Source: DATKKK01 sp964354625
Lineage (GTDB): Archaea; Thermoproteota; Bathyarchaeia; Bathyarchaeales; Bathycorpusculaceae
Length of the DNA stretch: 11,276 nt
Direction: 5' to 3'
Assembly: GCA_964354625.1 (NCBI GenBank)
Contig: CAYHAK010000048.1
Coordinates: 1 to 11,276, forward strand
Both the position numbers and the translations under genes were made by a program. How positions within the stretch are numbered: position 1 is the first letter of the stretch; every line of letters starts with the position of its first letter. Shown one piece after another: positions 1-5,861 of this stretch. The notes beneath the pieces were generated by a model. That model was not told the origin of the DNA, made no database searches, and was given only the letters and a program-made list of their open reading frames with translations.

Positions 1-1
1 G

Positions 2-448
2 CTGGCAATCAGTAATCCACGAATCATCAAGGAAATCGGGCTTTCAAACGCGAGGGATTGTCTCGGCTACAGACTCATAACGAAGTCTGTGGAGAGAACA
101 GCTGACCATTCAGTGAGTATTGCAAAGAATGTATTGTTTCTAAAGAAGCGCATCCATGAAGAAGTTCTCAAAAAGATCGAAGACATGAGTAACGTAGCCA
201 TTTCCATGTTTGACGACGCGATAGACTCGCTTTTCAAGCGTGATTTCAATCAAGCAGAAGCAGTAATAGAGAAAGCAAAAGACGTTGCGAAGCTGGAGAC
301 AAAAGCCATCGCCTGCTCTGAAGAAGACGGAATAGGAGAAAACGCCAGTCTGAGGTTGCTCATAGAAAGCATAAGGAGAACAGCTGAGTACGCCAGCGAC
401 ATTGCGGAAATAGTCCTTAATTTAAACGTGGAATCGGTATTGGAATAG
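2..448 (+). CDS. PhoU-domain phosphate uptake regulator-like protein, C-terminal part
   Basis: The frame is open from the left edge, so the start lies outside the window; a GTG at 89 is internal and not a convincing start. The visible 148 residues are almost all helical and charged, with two related segments: one around RDCLGYRLITKSVERTADHS and a second ending RRTAEYASDIAEIVLNL. This duplicated ER(T/R)AD/EYA..IA pattern is the hallmark of the PhoU three-helix bundle, whose acidic motifs bind metal. Archaeal PhoU-like proteins often join an N-terminal AbrB/SpoVT DNA-binding domain to such a C-terminal part, but that portion is not visible here. The family is linked to control of phosphate uptake; the partner is not visible. 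The stop TAG is at 446-448, and a GC tract begins 30 bases later. Confidence 0.8.
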   Translation: MAISNPRIIKEIGLSNARDCLGYRLITKSVERTADHSVSIAKNVLFLKKRIHEEVLKKIEDMSNVAISMFDDAIDSLFKRDFNQAEAVIEKAKDVAKLETKAIACSEEDGIGENASLRLLIESIRRTAEYASDIAEIVLNLNVESVLE

Positions 449-478
449 CGGACTGACTAGGTGCTCCGCAAGGCTAAA

Positions 479-488
479 GCGCGCGCGC
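479..488. repeat. Alternating GC tract 1, (GC)5
   Basis: Ten bases of strict G/C alternation, preceded by A and followed by T, 30 bases after the stop of the PhoU-like gene. It leads directly into a pyrimidine (TC) run. Confidence 0.9.
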
Positions 489-612
489 TCTCTCCAACTC
501 TCTTACGCGAGAGAGAGAGATAGAGTCAGCTAATTCGAGAGAGAGAAAGATGAAACTTTACCACAAACCCAAACCCAAACTTACTCTCACTCACTCACAC
601 TCTCACACACTC
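489..612. repeat. Low-complexity pyrimidine and purine tracts with a small hairpin
   Basis: A TC-rich run (489-505) is followed by an AG-rich run (about 511-525), then a second AG run (538-549), two copies of AAACCC near 566-577, and a CA/CT-rich run (583-610). CTCTCT at about 500-505 can pair with AGAGAG after a six-base loop centred on ACGC. Such dense microsatellite-like sequence is unusual between archaeal genes. No open frame of interest crosses it. It is the distal part of the upstream region of the 721 gene. Confidence 0.7.
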
Positions 613-613
613 A

Positions 614-632
614 ACGCGCGCGCACACATGTA
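614..632. repeat. GC tract 2 inside a 19-base purine/pyrimidine alternation
   Basis: The core CGCGCGCGC (615-623) continues into CACACATGTA without breaking the purine-pyrimidine alternation, giving 19 alternating bases. Such sequence readily adopts left-handed (Z) DNA. It ends 8 bases before the shared upstream element at 640. Confidence 0.85.
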
Positions 633-639
633 GCTGGCA

Positions 640-658
640 TAGAACTTTCTTTCAGAAG
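640..658 (+). promoter_or_regulatory. Conserved upstream element, copy A
   Basis: Nineteen bases reading TAGAACTTTCTTTCAGAAG. They match the element at 1501-1519 in 18 of 19 positions, and both copies start exactly 81 bases before their ATG. Surrounding leader sequence is not alignable, so the match looks selected or recently shared. It could be a promoter or activator site, or an element in the 5' leader. No clear archaeal TATA box could be assigned relative to it. Confidence 0.6.
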
Positions 659-720
659 TCTCTTATCACCCAGACTGCAATCTATCACCTACACACAAAA
701 CAGAAAGGTGGTGATTCTCA

Positions 721-1245
721 ATGAAAAAAGACATAATCATCACAGCCCTACTCACCTTCTGCTTGACCGCAACAGTATTCATGGTAGCCACATCACGGAG
801 CGCGGAATATGACCCATGGGTAGACCTAAACGATGATGGCAAGATTGACATATTCGATGTAGTTGGCATGACAAGCAGATATGCAGCAACTGGAAACCCG
901 ACAAAGAATGTGACGGTAACCAACTGGCCCACCAAACGGACTCTAGATGCGAGCCTAGCCTACAATCTCGTGATAGAACTTGGCACCTACGAATTCGAAG
1001 CTGATGTGGAGGGATACAGCAAGGTGACTTTGCTGCTGCAGGAGTCTTATGGGGGCAACCTTGTAGTCTATGTATGGTTCACGGTCGGAGGTGTCGGCAC
1101 GCCTAATATCTATGCCGACAATACCCTTGCTGCAGGGTCGCACTTCCTGCTACAAAGCTATGAAGTGATTGGGGCAACAATCACGATATCCGTAACGACC
1201 TATCAAACAGCGATGATTTCACTAGGAATCTATGCTACTGACTGA
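721..1245 (+). CDS. Secreted protein with N-terminal dockerin-type calcium loop, unknown C-terminal domain
   Basis: The protein has 174 residues. Residues 1-28 form a signal peptide (charged MKKD, then a hydrophobic core, then SRSA). A single dockerin/EF-hand loop follows at 35-46, with acidic or polar ligands D35, N37, D39, D43 and D46 and the following helix IFDVVGMTSRY. Residues 60-174 look like an all-beta domain of alternating hydrophobic and polar residues that I do not recognise. The ATG is supported by AGGTGGTGAT about 4-12 bases upstream. The N-terminal 60 residues closely resemble those of the next gene, while the rest does not. One loop is half of a canonical dockerin, so cohesin binding is uncertain; a calcium-stabilised linker is the alternative. 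The upstream element at 640 suggests co-regulation with the next gene. Confidence 0.8.
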   Translation: MKKDIIITALLTFCLTATVFMVATSRSAEYDPWVDLNDDGKIDIFDVVGMTSRYAATGNPTKNVTVTNWPTKRTLDASLAYNLVIELGTYEFEADVEGYSKVTLLLQESYGGNLVVYVWFTVGGVGTPNIYADNTLAAGSHFLLQSYEVIGATITISVTTYQTAMISLGIYATD

Positions 1246-1292
1246 CATCAGAACGGGTGGCAGTCCATTGAATCAAGAATAGCAACCCCAAC

Positions 1293-1307
1293 CTCTCTTC
1301 TTTTTTC
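1293..1307 (+). terminator. Probable T-rich terminator
   Basis: CTCTCTTCTTTTTTC lies 48 bases after the stop at 1245; pyrimidine/T runs on the coding strand are the usual archaeal intrinsic terminator. The adjoining TTTCAGAAG (1304-1312) also matches the 3' half of the shared upstream element, so its role is not certain. Confidence 0.45.
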
Positions 1308-1410
1308 AGAAGCGCACCCATAACAGTGCTTTTAGATGTCTTTTAGGGGTCTTCAAGAACATACGTACCGTGAAAAACAGTGGCAAAACGCGTCAAAAAC
1401 AGTAGTTATT

Positions 1411-1420
1411 GCGCGCGCGC
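1411..1420. repeat. Alternating GC tract 3, (GC)5
   Basis: Lies 165 bases after the stop of the 174-residue gene and 81 bases before the shared element at 1501. It is one of the few tracts not preceded by A. Confidence 0.9.
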
Positions 1421-1500
1421 TGCGGTTTACCTGAATATCCGACAGATGAACAAGCCCGGAACGATTGTTCTGCAGTAACTACCGTTAGCGCGTGCTTTCC

Positions 1501-1519
1501 TAGAACTTTGTTTCAGAAG
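1501..1519 (+). promoter_or_regulatory. Conserved upstream element, copy B
   Basis: TAGAACTTTGTTTCAGAAG differs from copy A at one position and again starts 81 bases before the ATG (1582). It may coordinate expression of the two paralogues. Confidence 0.6.
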
Positions 1520-1566
1520 CCATTTAACGAGTCCCGAGTATACCTTGGTAGTGCTTTTTGGAGAGA

Positions 1567-1578
1567 GGAGGAGGTGAT
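1567..1578 (+). promoter_or_regulatory. Strong ribosome binding site deciding the start at 1582
   Basis: GGAGGAGGTGAT ends three bases before ATG 1582 and is an extended match to the archaeal 16S 3' end. A TTG at 1558 in the same frame lies upstream of this site, which argues against it as the start. Confidence 0.8.
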
Positions 1579-1581
1579 AAC

Positions 1582-3180
1582 ATGGTTACTAAGAAGGATT
1601 TGGTTACCGCTGTCTTGCTCACTTTCTGTCTAACAACTGTGATGCTTACGATAGTTCCAACGAGAAGTGCTCCGAGCGACGGCACATACGACCCGTGGTA
1701 TGACGTCAACGACGACGGTGTGATAAACATCTTCGACATAGTGGGGCTTACTTCCAGGTACGGCAAGACCGGGACCCCGATAGTGAAGGCGTCTGTCGAG
1801 TATGACAGCGGGTGGCTCAACATCACCGACAAGCAAGGACAAGTCTTCATCGTGACGCATGACTTGAACATCTATGACTGGAACAACGAAAGCATAACAG
1901 TGGACATAGCAGGCAAAAAGACACCGACCAGCCCCATCCAGAGACTAAGCACGGGAGCCCCAGGCATCAATAGAACCTACGGAGGAACAAACACAGATGT
2001 GGCCAACTCCGTGGTTCAAACGAGCGACGGCGGATATGCACTGGCAGGCTACACCAGTTCCTACGGTGCCGGCGGCCAAGACATGTGGCTAGTCAAAACT
2101 GATTCAGCCGGCAATCATCTCTGGAATAAGACGTACGGAGGAACAGAGTATGACGGAGCTTATTATCTCATCCAGACAAGCGACGGAGGATACGCGCTGG
2201 GAGGCTACACGGGTTCATTTGGCGCTGGCTACCACGACATGTGGTTAGTCAAGACTGATGGAGGGGGCAACATACAATGGAACAAAACGTACGGAGGAAC
2301 AGACTATGACGAGGCCTACTCTCTCGCTCAAACGAGCGACGGAGGATACGCACTGGCAGGCTACACGTATTCCCTAGGTGCTGGTCTCACTGACATGTGG
2401 CTAGTCAAAACTGACGGCGCTGGAAACCTACTCTGGAACAAGACGTACGGAGGAACACTTGATGACGTGGCATGGTCTATGGTTCAAGCAAACGACGGAG
2501 GATACGCACTAGCAGGCTGGACGTACTCTTTCGGCGCTGGCTACTACGACATGTGGCTAGTCAAAACAGATGGAGCAGGCAACAAACAATGGAACAGAAC
2601 CTACGGAGGAACAAGCAACGATGGAGCATGGTCTGTTGTTCAAACAAACGACGGAGGATATGCACTCGCAGGCTTCACGGGTTCCCTAGGTGCTGGTCTC
2701 ACTGACATGTGGCTAGTCAAAACTGACGGCGCTGGAAACATGCAATGGGGCAGAACATATGGAGGAACAGGCTACGAAGAAGCCCGCTCCGTGATACAGA
2801 CGATTGACGGAGGATATGCACTTGGAGGCTTCACGGGTTCTTTTGGCGCGGGTAGCTATGACATGTGGCTAGTCAAAACTGATGGCTTTGGAAACATGCT
2901 CTGGAGCAGAGCCTTCGGAGGAACAGGCAGCGATGGGATACGCTCTGTTGTTCAGACAAGCAACGGAGGATATGCTCTGGCAGGTTACACATATTCTTTC
3001 GGTGTTGGCGACTCCGACATGTGGCTAATCAGAACGGACCAGCGGGGCGATATTGCGTGGAGTGGCATCTCGGTGTACATTGCTGTTTGGGGACTGGACA
3101 TTCTGGCCATCTACCGAGACAACACGAACACGGACTGGAACTACATCCGCATACGCATATCAATAGCAAAAACCCACTAG
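1582..3180 (+). CDS. Secreted dockerin-type protein with seven 52-residue repeats (probable seven-bladed beta-propeller)
   Basis: The protein has 532 residues from the ATG. A signal peptide covers about 1-29. A dockerin-type calcium loop lies at 41-52 (D41, N43, D45, N49, D52) followed by FDIVGLTSRYG. A linker domain of about 60-129 follows. Seven contiguous repeats of exactly 52 residues occupy 130-493, each with the core YGGT...A.S..Q..DGGYALAG.T.S.GAG..DMWLVKTD..GN..W. A hydrophobic beta tail runs 494-532. Seven blades of about 50 residues is the classic propeller count; the fold is inferred, not shown. Such proteins usually bind ligands or partners at the cell surface, and no catalytic residues are evident. 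Repeats 3 and 5 share a 58-base identical DNA stretch, a sign of recent duplication or gene conversion. Confidence 0.85.
   Translation: MVTKKDLVTAVLLTFCLTTVMLTIVPTRSAPSDGTYDPWYDVNDDGVINIFDIVGLTSRYGKTGTPIVKASVEYDSGWLNITDKQGQVFIVTHDLNIYDWNNESITVDIAGKKTPTSPIQRLSTGAPGINRTYGGTNTDVANSVVQTSDGGYALAGYTSSYGAGGQDMWLVKTDSAGNHLWNKTYGGTEYDGAYYLIQTSDGGYALGGYTGSFGAGYHDMWLVKTDGGGNIQWNKTYGGTDYDEAYSLAQTSDGGYALAGYTYSLGAGLTDMWLVKTDGAGNLLWNKTYGGTLDDVAWSMVQANDGGYALAGWTYSFGAGYYDMWLVKTDGAGNKQWNRTYGGTSNDGAWSVVQTNDGGYALAGFTGSLGAGLTDMWLVKTDGAGNMQWGRTYGGTGYEEARSVIQTIDGGYALGGFTGSFGAGSYDMWLVKTDGFGNMLWSRAFGGTGSDGIRSVVQTSNGGYALAGYTYSFGVGDSDMWLIRTDQRGDIAWSGISVYIAVWGLDILAIYRDNTNTDWNYIRIRISIAKTH
1969..3060 (+). repeat. Seven tandem 156-bp coding repeats
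   Basis: Units begin at 1969, 2125, 2281, 2437, 2593, 2749 and 2905, with no length variation. Positions 2370-2427 and 2682-2739 are identical over 58 bases. The last unit is the most diverged (SRAFGG, LIRTDQRGD), as expected for the terminal blade. Confidence 0.95.
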
Positions 3181-3186
3181 ATCACG

Positions 3187-3215
3187 CAATTCCCTTTTTC
3201 TATCACACCTTTTCA
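3187..3215 (+). terminator. Probable T-rich terminator
   Basis: CCCTTTTTC followed by CACCTTTTC within 35 bases of the stop at 3180, on the coding strand of the propeller gene. No hairpin is needed for archaeal termination, and none is obvious. Confidence 0.4.
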
Positions 3216-3241
3216 ACCATCTCAATAAGACATCACGTGTA

Positions 3242-3251
3242 GCGCGCGCGC
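3242..3251. repeat. Alternating GC tract 4, (GC)5
   Basis: Lies 61 bases after the propeller gene and 55 bases before the FmdE-like start; the purine/pyrimidine alternation extends to 3254. Confidence 0.9.
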
Positions 3252-3306
3252 ACGAAATGATATTAGCAAGATAGGGGAAGCTATCCTGTGAAGGCATTTA
3301 GAGAAT

Positions 3307-3747
3307 ATGAAATCTAAGAATTCTGGCACTCAGGTTCCTGATGAGCTCGTCAAGGGTGTCGTGGAATTTCATGGTCATCTAGGTCCTTTCCTTGTTTTAG
3401 GTTTGAAGGCAGGTCTACTGGCTAATTCACTTCTAGGGAAAGACGGTTTCAAAACTAGAGCCGTCGTCACGACGAATCCTTTTCCCCCCAATTCATGTTT
3501 CGTCGATGGCGTTCAGTTCGTGACTGGATGCACAATGGGAAAGGGCAACATAAAACTTCGGAAAGGAGAGCTGGTTTCTGTGCGTTTCTCAAAGGAAGAC
3601 AAGACACTAACTCTGAAGTTGAGGAAGGAGATTCTAGAATACGTCAGTAACATATCGTCTGAGAAAGCATCTAAACAAGCGTCGCTGAACCTACTGAACA
3701 AGTCCACACAAGAATTGTTCAAGACAGAACAGTTGGGTTTGAGATAA
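3307..3747 (+). CDS. FmdE-domain protein (formylmethanofuran dehydrogenase subunit E family), short form
   Basis: The protein has 146 residues. It carries the family signatures FHGHLGPFLVLGLKAG (21-36), a conserved Cys64 in PNSCFVDGVQ, and TGCTMGKGNI (73-82). In the family these His and Cys residues bind metal. Longer members add a C-terminal zinc ribbon; this one instead ends in a charged helical tail (about 105-146) with no further Cys, so it is a stand-alone domain. No other methanofuran or methanogenesis genes are in the window, so a role in formylmethanofuran oxidation is not supported; metal or cofactor handling is possible. ATG 3307 has only a weak ribosome binding site; the frame has no better upstream start. 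Confidence 0.85.
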   Translation: MKSKNSGTQVPDELVKGVVEFHGHLGPFLVLGLKAGLLANSLLGKDGFKTRAVVTTNPFPPNSCFVDGVQFVTGCTMGKGNIKLRKGELVSVRFSKEDKTLTLKLRKEILEYVSNISSEKASKQASLNLLNKSTQELFKTEQLGLR

Positions 3748-3797
3748 AACTTTACGCTTGTGTGTGTTGATGCCTCTTACGACGCTGACTACGACTA

Positions 3798-3806
3798 CGC
3801 GCGCGC
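3798..3806. repeat. Alternating GC tract 5
   Basis: CGCGCGCGC, preceded by A and followed by T, 50 bases after the FmdE-like stop and 10 bases before the GGGGTGA sequence that precedes the next gene. Confidence 0.9.
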
Positions 3807-3849
3807 TCATTCAAAGGGGTGAACAAGAGATGAGAGAGATTGATTGAAC

Positions 3850-4248
3850 ATGCCAAAGAAAGCTGATTCTGGCGAAGATACTGCCGTTCGCCATCATATT
3901 CTTGATCGTTGTGGCAGAATACTACACGCTATTCTTTCAGCCGCGTCTCATGTAGTCACTGAAGCCTGGATTGTCCTCAAATGGCCGGTGCTGTTTGTGG
4001 CGGCAGCATTTGAGTTCGGCTGGCTTCTTCCCGTTCCAATCTACATGATTCCAGCATACGGACTCTGGGCAGTTGCTCTTTTGCTTCTGACACAGACGCC
4101 ATTCATCTTCCTGGCAGTCAGGGAAGTGCGCAGACAAACTAGCATGCAGCCAAAAAGCGAGGAGTGGGAAACACCGACGTCCAAGTGGAATCAAACCATC
4201 AGCGAGTACGTGAAGGACATCAATGAAGATGGTTCGGCCGCAGCTTAG
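3850..4248 (+). CDS. Small membrane protein, N-terminal third probably frame-shifted
   Basis: The open frame from ATG 3850 gives 132 residues; TTG 3844 is an alternative start two codons earlier. Residues from about 45 to 93 hold two hydrophobic spans (WPVLFVAAAFEFGWLLPVP and AYGLWAVALLLLTQTPFIFLAV), followed by a polar C-terminal tail. I do not recognise the family. In residues 5-34 the sequence is atypical (many His/Arg/Cys), whereas the next frame over the same bases (3863-3952) reads as a clean membrane span beginning LILAKILPFAIIFLIVVAEY. A one-base excess near 3862 and a one-base loss near 3950 would restore one membrane protein with an MPKK start. The gene may therefore be damaged, or the sequence may contain errors. 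GGGGTGA at 3816-3822 better fits an ATG at 3830, whose frame stops after five codons. Confidence 0.5.
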   Translation: MPKKADSGEDTAVRHHILDRCGRILHAILSAASHVVTEAWIVLKWPVLFVAAAFEFGWLLPVPIYMIPAYGLWAVALLLLTQTPFIFLAVREVRRQTSMQPKSEEWETPTSKWNQTISEYVKDINEDGSAAA

Positions 4249-4335
4249 TCCCAATCCCTAACCGTTTTTCCATCCGAGTTCCCCAATAGCCTTACCCTGG
4301 CAAACGTTCAACGGCCACAAATCCAGTTTTCGCCA

Positions 4336-4345
4336 GCGCGCGCGC
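4336..4345. repeat. Alternating GC tract 6, (GC)5
   Basis: Flanked by A and T, in the gap between the convergent genes ending at 4248 (+) and 4492 (-). Confidence 0.9.
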
Positions 4346-4376
4346 TAAAACCCAGCTGACACGAGAGAGTGGTCAG

Positions 4377-4505
4377 TTAAATGCATTGAAGCCTGCGCAA
4401 AAGTGCTTGTGCCTTCTGGACCTGTCTCTTCACGCCTTCGACGGATCTGAGAAGCAAAGTTGCCTCTCTCTCTGAAGTTTCCAGCAAACCTCTAGGAATA
4501 TTGGC
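4377..4505 (-). other. Possible coding remnant downstream of the winged-helix gene
   Basis: Forty-two codons without a stop read as an amphipathic helix (LLETSEREATLLLRSVEGVKRQVQKAQALLRRL) with good codon character. The frame differs from that of the preceding gene, has no ATG (TTG at 4487) and no separate ribosome binding site. It may be the original C-terminus of the winged-helix protein, lost by frameshift, or chance. Confidence 0.25.
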
Positions 4506-4758
4506 TCAAGCTCTGAGTTCTTGAAAGCGCGCGCTTCAGCCAATACTTAGGGAATGCTCTTCCTCGATATGACATTGCGTCAATCTTTGTTATCATCTCT
4601 TCAGCTTCTAGTTCATGAAAAGCCCTATGCGTAGAAGTGTATTCACCCTTAATGCTCTTGTTTGTTTCTATTATCAATGGGCCTTCTTTGGCAAGACATA
4701 AGACTATTTTCTTCTGCAGTTTGGGTAAGTTATCGTATTTCGATTTTTCTTTTGACAT
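4492..4758 (-). CDS. Small winged helix-turn-helix DNA-binding protein
   Basis: The protein has 88 residues. Residues 10-73 fit a winged helix: helix 1 (LPKLQKKIVLCLAKEGP), helix 2 (LIIETNKSI), recognition helix (YTSTHRAFHELEAEEMI) and a wing ending with RGRAFPKYWL. This is the usual layout of small archaeal transcription regulators; the target is unknown. ATG 4758 lies 22 bases after the stop of the upstream membrane protein gene on the same strand, so the two probably form an operon. There is no good ribosome binding site, because the gap is mostly a GC tract. The last dozen residues (RALSRTQSLSQYS) are encoded by and beyond another GC tract and look unlike a normal wing end, so the C-terminus may be altered. 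Confidence 0.7.
   Translation of the reverse strand: MSKEKSKYDNLPKLQKKIVLCLAKEGPLIIETNKSIKGEYTSTHRAFHELEAEEMITKIDAMSYRGRAFPKYWLKRALSRTQSLSQYS
4527..4534. repeat. Alternating GC tract 7, inside the winged-helix C-terminus
   Basis: (GC)4 flanked by A and T, encoding K-R-A-L on the minus strand, 33 bases before the stop. It lies in the loop of an 8-bp inverted repeat, TATTGGCT (4499-4506) and AGCCAATA (4538-4545). Confidence 0.85.
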
Positions 4759-4764
4759 AAGTCA

Positions 4765-4774
4765 GCGCGCGCGC
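4765..4774. repeat. Alternating GC tract 8, (GC)5
   Basis: Flanked by A and T; fills most of the 22-base gap between the membrane protein stop (4781) and the winged-helix start (4758), 6 bases after that stop. Confidence 0.9.
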
Positions 4775-4780
4775 TCCCGA

Positions 4781-5593
4781 TTATGCGGAGGACTTGTTGC
4801 TTGAGACCATGGAATTCCACACAGTTTCGGTTGCCAGGAAAATTGTGGAATATGCAAGAGCAAAGGGTACTAGTATCAGAGAGAGAATATCAGAACTGAA
4901 CAACCAAGACAAGAACAGCCACAAAACCAGCAGTGTTCCCGCACCTGCGAACCTCCAGAACCTCTCTCTGTCACCAAAGACAAATGCCCAACCCTCCAAA
5001 ACGACACTTGTGGCCAAACACAACGTGGAAACAGAGCCCAGTACAAGTCCGTGGACCAGATAAGGAAACACCCAAATGCCCATTTGGTACGGAGAATTCG
5101 GAATATCGACGAAAGTGAAGAGATCGAAAACCACAGCCGAAACCACCAAGAAAGCTCCAATAGTGGCCAGAGTCCAGCCGAAATCTCTAATGACTCTCGC
5201 AGCAAAGTGATCATCACGTTGGCTTCTATCTAATGCAATAATGAAGCCGAGAGACAACAAAGAGATCGCACATCCAAACGCAAAAAAGAACAACACAAAA
5301 GGTCCACTGCTCAAGAAAAACAAGAGTGACGCCGTCTCCCAAACAAAAATGTGAACGAACTCCAGGTACTTCAGATGCGGCGGAAACACTACGCCACAAA
5401 CCGTTGTCAATACAATGCAAAATGTGCCTGTCACGAGAAGAACAAGGAAACACTCTGCTCTTCTTTCCTGCTTGTCCATCGTGCTTTGGACCACTCTCAA
5501 AGCATGCAATCCAGAATCTCTACATAAATCAACGGTGATCACTACGATCAAGAAAGCCATAACAACGCCAATGTAAAATGAAAGCCTACACAC
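4781..5593 (-). CDS. Polytopic membrane protein of unknown function
   Basis: The open frame from GTG 5593 gives 270 residues with about seven or eight hydrophobic spans: roughly 7-23, 48-70, 79-121 (two), 138-160, 172-206 and 214-256 (two). Loops are short, and I recognise no catalytic motif or named family. ATG 5560 (MAFLIVVITVDL) is an alternative start, overlapping the end of a small hydrophobic frame upstream (5685-5548) by 13 bases. That arrangement is either translational coupling of two genes or a frameshift that splits one protein. The winged-helix gene follows after 22 bases, suggesting a membrane protein plus regulator operon. Confidence 0.65.
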   Translation of the reverse strand: MCRLSFYIGVVMAFLIVVITVDLCRDSGLHALRVVQSTMDKQERRAECFLVLLVTGTFCIVLTTVCGVVFPPHLKYLEFVHIFVWETASLLFFLSSGPFVLFFFAFGCAISLLSLGFIIALDRSQRDDHFAARVIRDFGWTLATIGAFLVVSAVVFDLFTFVDIPNSPYQMGIWVFPYLVHGLVLGSVSTLCLATSVVLEGWAFVFGDRERFWRFAGAGTLLVLWLFLSWLFSSDILSLILVPFALAYSTIFLATETVWNSMVSSNKSSA

Positions 5594-5685
5594 GTCAAAA
5601 ATCCACAGAGAACCAAAAAAAGCAGACCTAGAACAAACGCAATCACATATTTAGTCAGCGCCAATGCTCTTGTCTGCAACGACAT
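5548..5685 (-). CDS. Short hydrophobic ORF, probable true N-terminus of the 4781-5593 membrane protein
   Basis: Forty-five codons from ATG 5685, beginning MSLQTRALALTKYVIAFVLG and continuing hydrophobic to a TGA at 5548. It has a textbook signal-anchor layout: polar start, one Lys, then a long apolar span. It runs into the frame of the 270-residue protein. The region between the two frames (about 5593-5560) is hydrophobic in both, so a single-base indel there would explain the split. It could also be a separate small membrane protein. No strong ribosome binding site is visible. Confidence 0.4.
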   Translation of the reverse strand: MSLQTRALALTKYVIAFVLGLLFLVLCGFLTCVGFHFTLALLWLS

Positions 5686-5750
5686 CACGTCGTTCAAACG
5701 AATGGTACGCCTTAAGAAATTTGCTAATACTGAATCCTGAATAAGAATTG

Positions 5751-5758
5751 GCGCGCGC
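5751..5758. repeat. Alternating GC tract 9, (GC)4
   Basis: Lies in the divergent region between the minus-strand membrane gene (start 5685) and the phospholipase gene (start 5862); preceded by G, followed by T. It is the only tract located between two gene starts. Confidence 0.9.
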
Positions 5759-5851
5759 TAGGGTTTTCTTGGGAATCTTCAATATGACATCTATTGAGGC
5801 ATAGAAGATATCTCCATAAGTGTTAAGTATGATTGAACAACAGTAAAGCTA

Positions 5852-5859
5852 GGGAGAGG
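5852..5859 (+). promoter_or_regulatory. Ribosome binding site supporting TTG start at 5862
   Basis: GGGAGAGG lies just before TTG 5862, with the GGAG core five bases from the start. The start is supported because it gives a complete signal peptide (MFKKIVFTVMVATLLLG). Confidence 0.6.
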
Positions 5860-5861
5860 AA

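Larger units (their letters stand above)
1246..1581. other. 336-base intergenic region between the two dockerin-type paralogues
   Basis: It holds a T-rich probable terminator near 1293-1307, a GC tract at 1411-1420, the second copy of the shared upstream element at 1501-1519, and the strong ribosome binding site at 1567-1578. The frames between these sites show no convincing coding sequence. Confidence 0.6.

Noticed and set aside
1969..3060. Tandem repeats considered as a CRISPR or satellite array
   Set aside because: The units are in-frame 52-residue protein repeats of a single long gene, with no spacer structure.
3830..3955. In-frame TGA at 3845 considered as recoded (selenocysteine or Trp)
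   Set aside because: No structure or family evidence for recoding. Starting at ATG 3850 with a one-base shift explains the hydrophobic frame more simply.
3937..4254. Minus-strand open frame of 105 codons opposite the small membrane protein
   Set aside because: Cys/His/Trp-rich with no domain-like pattern, while the plus strand gives coherent membrane spans.
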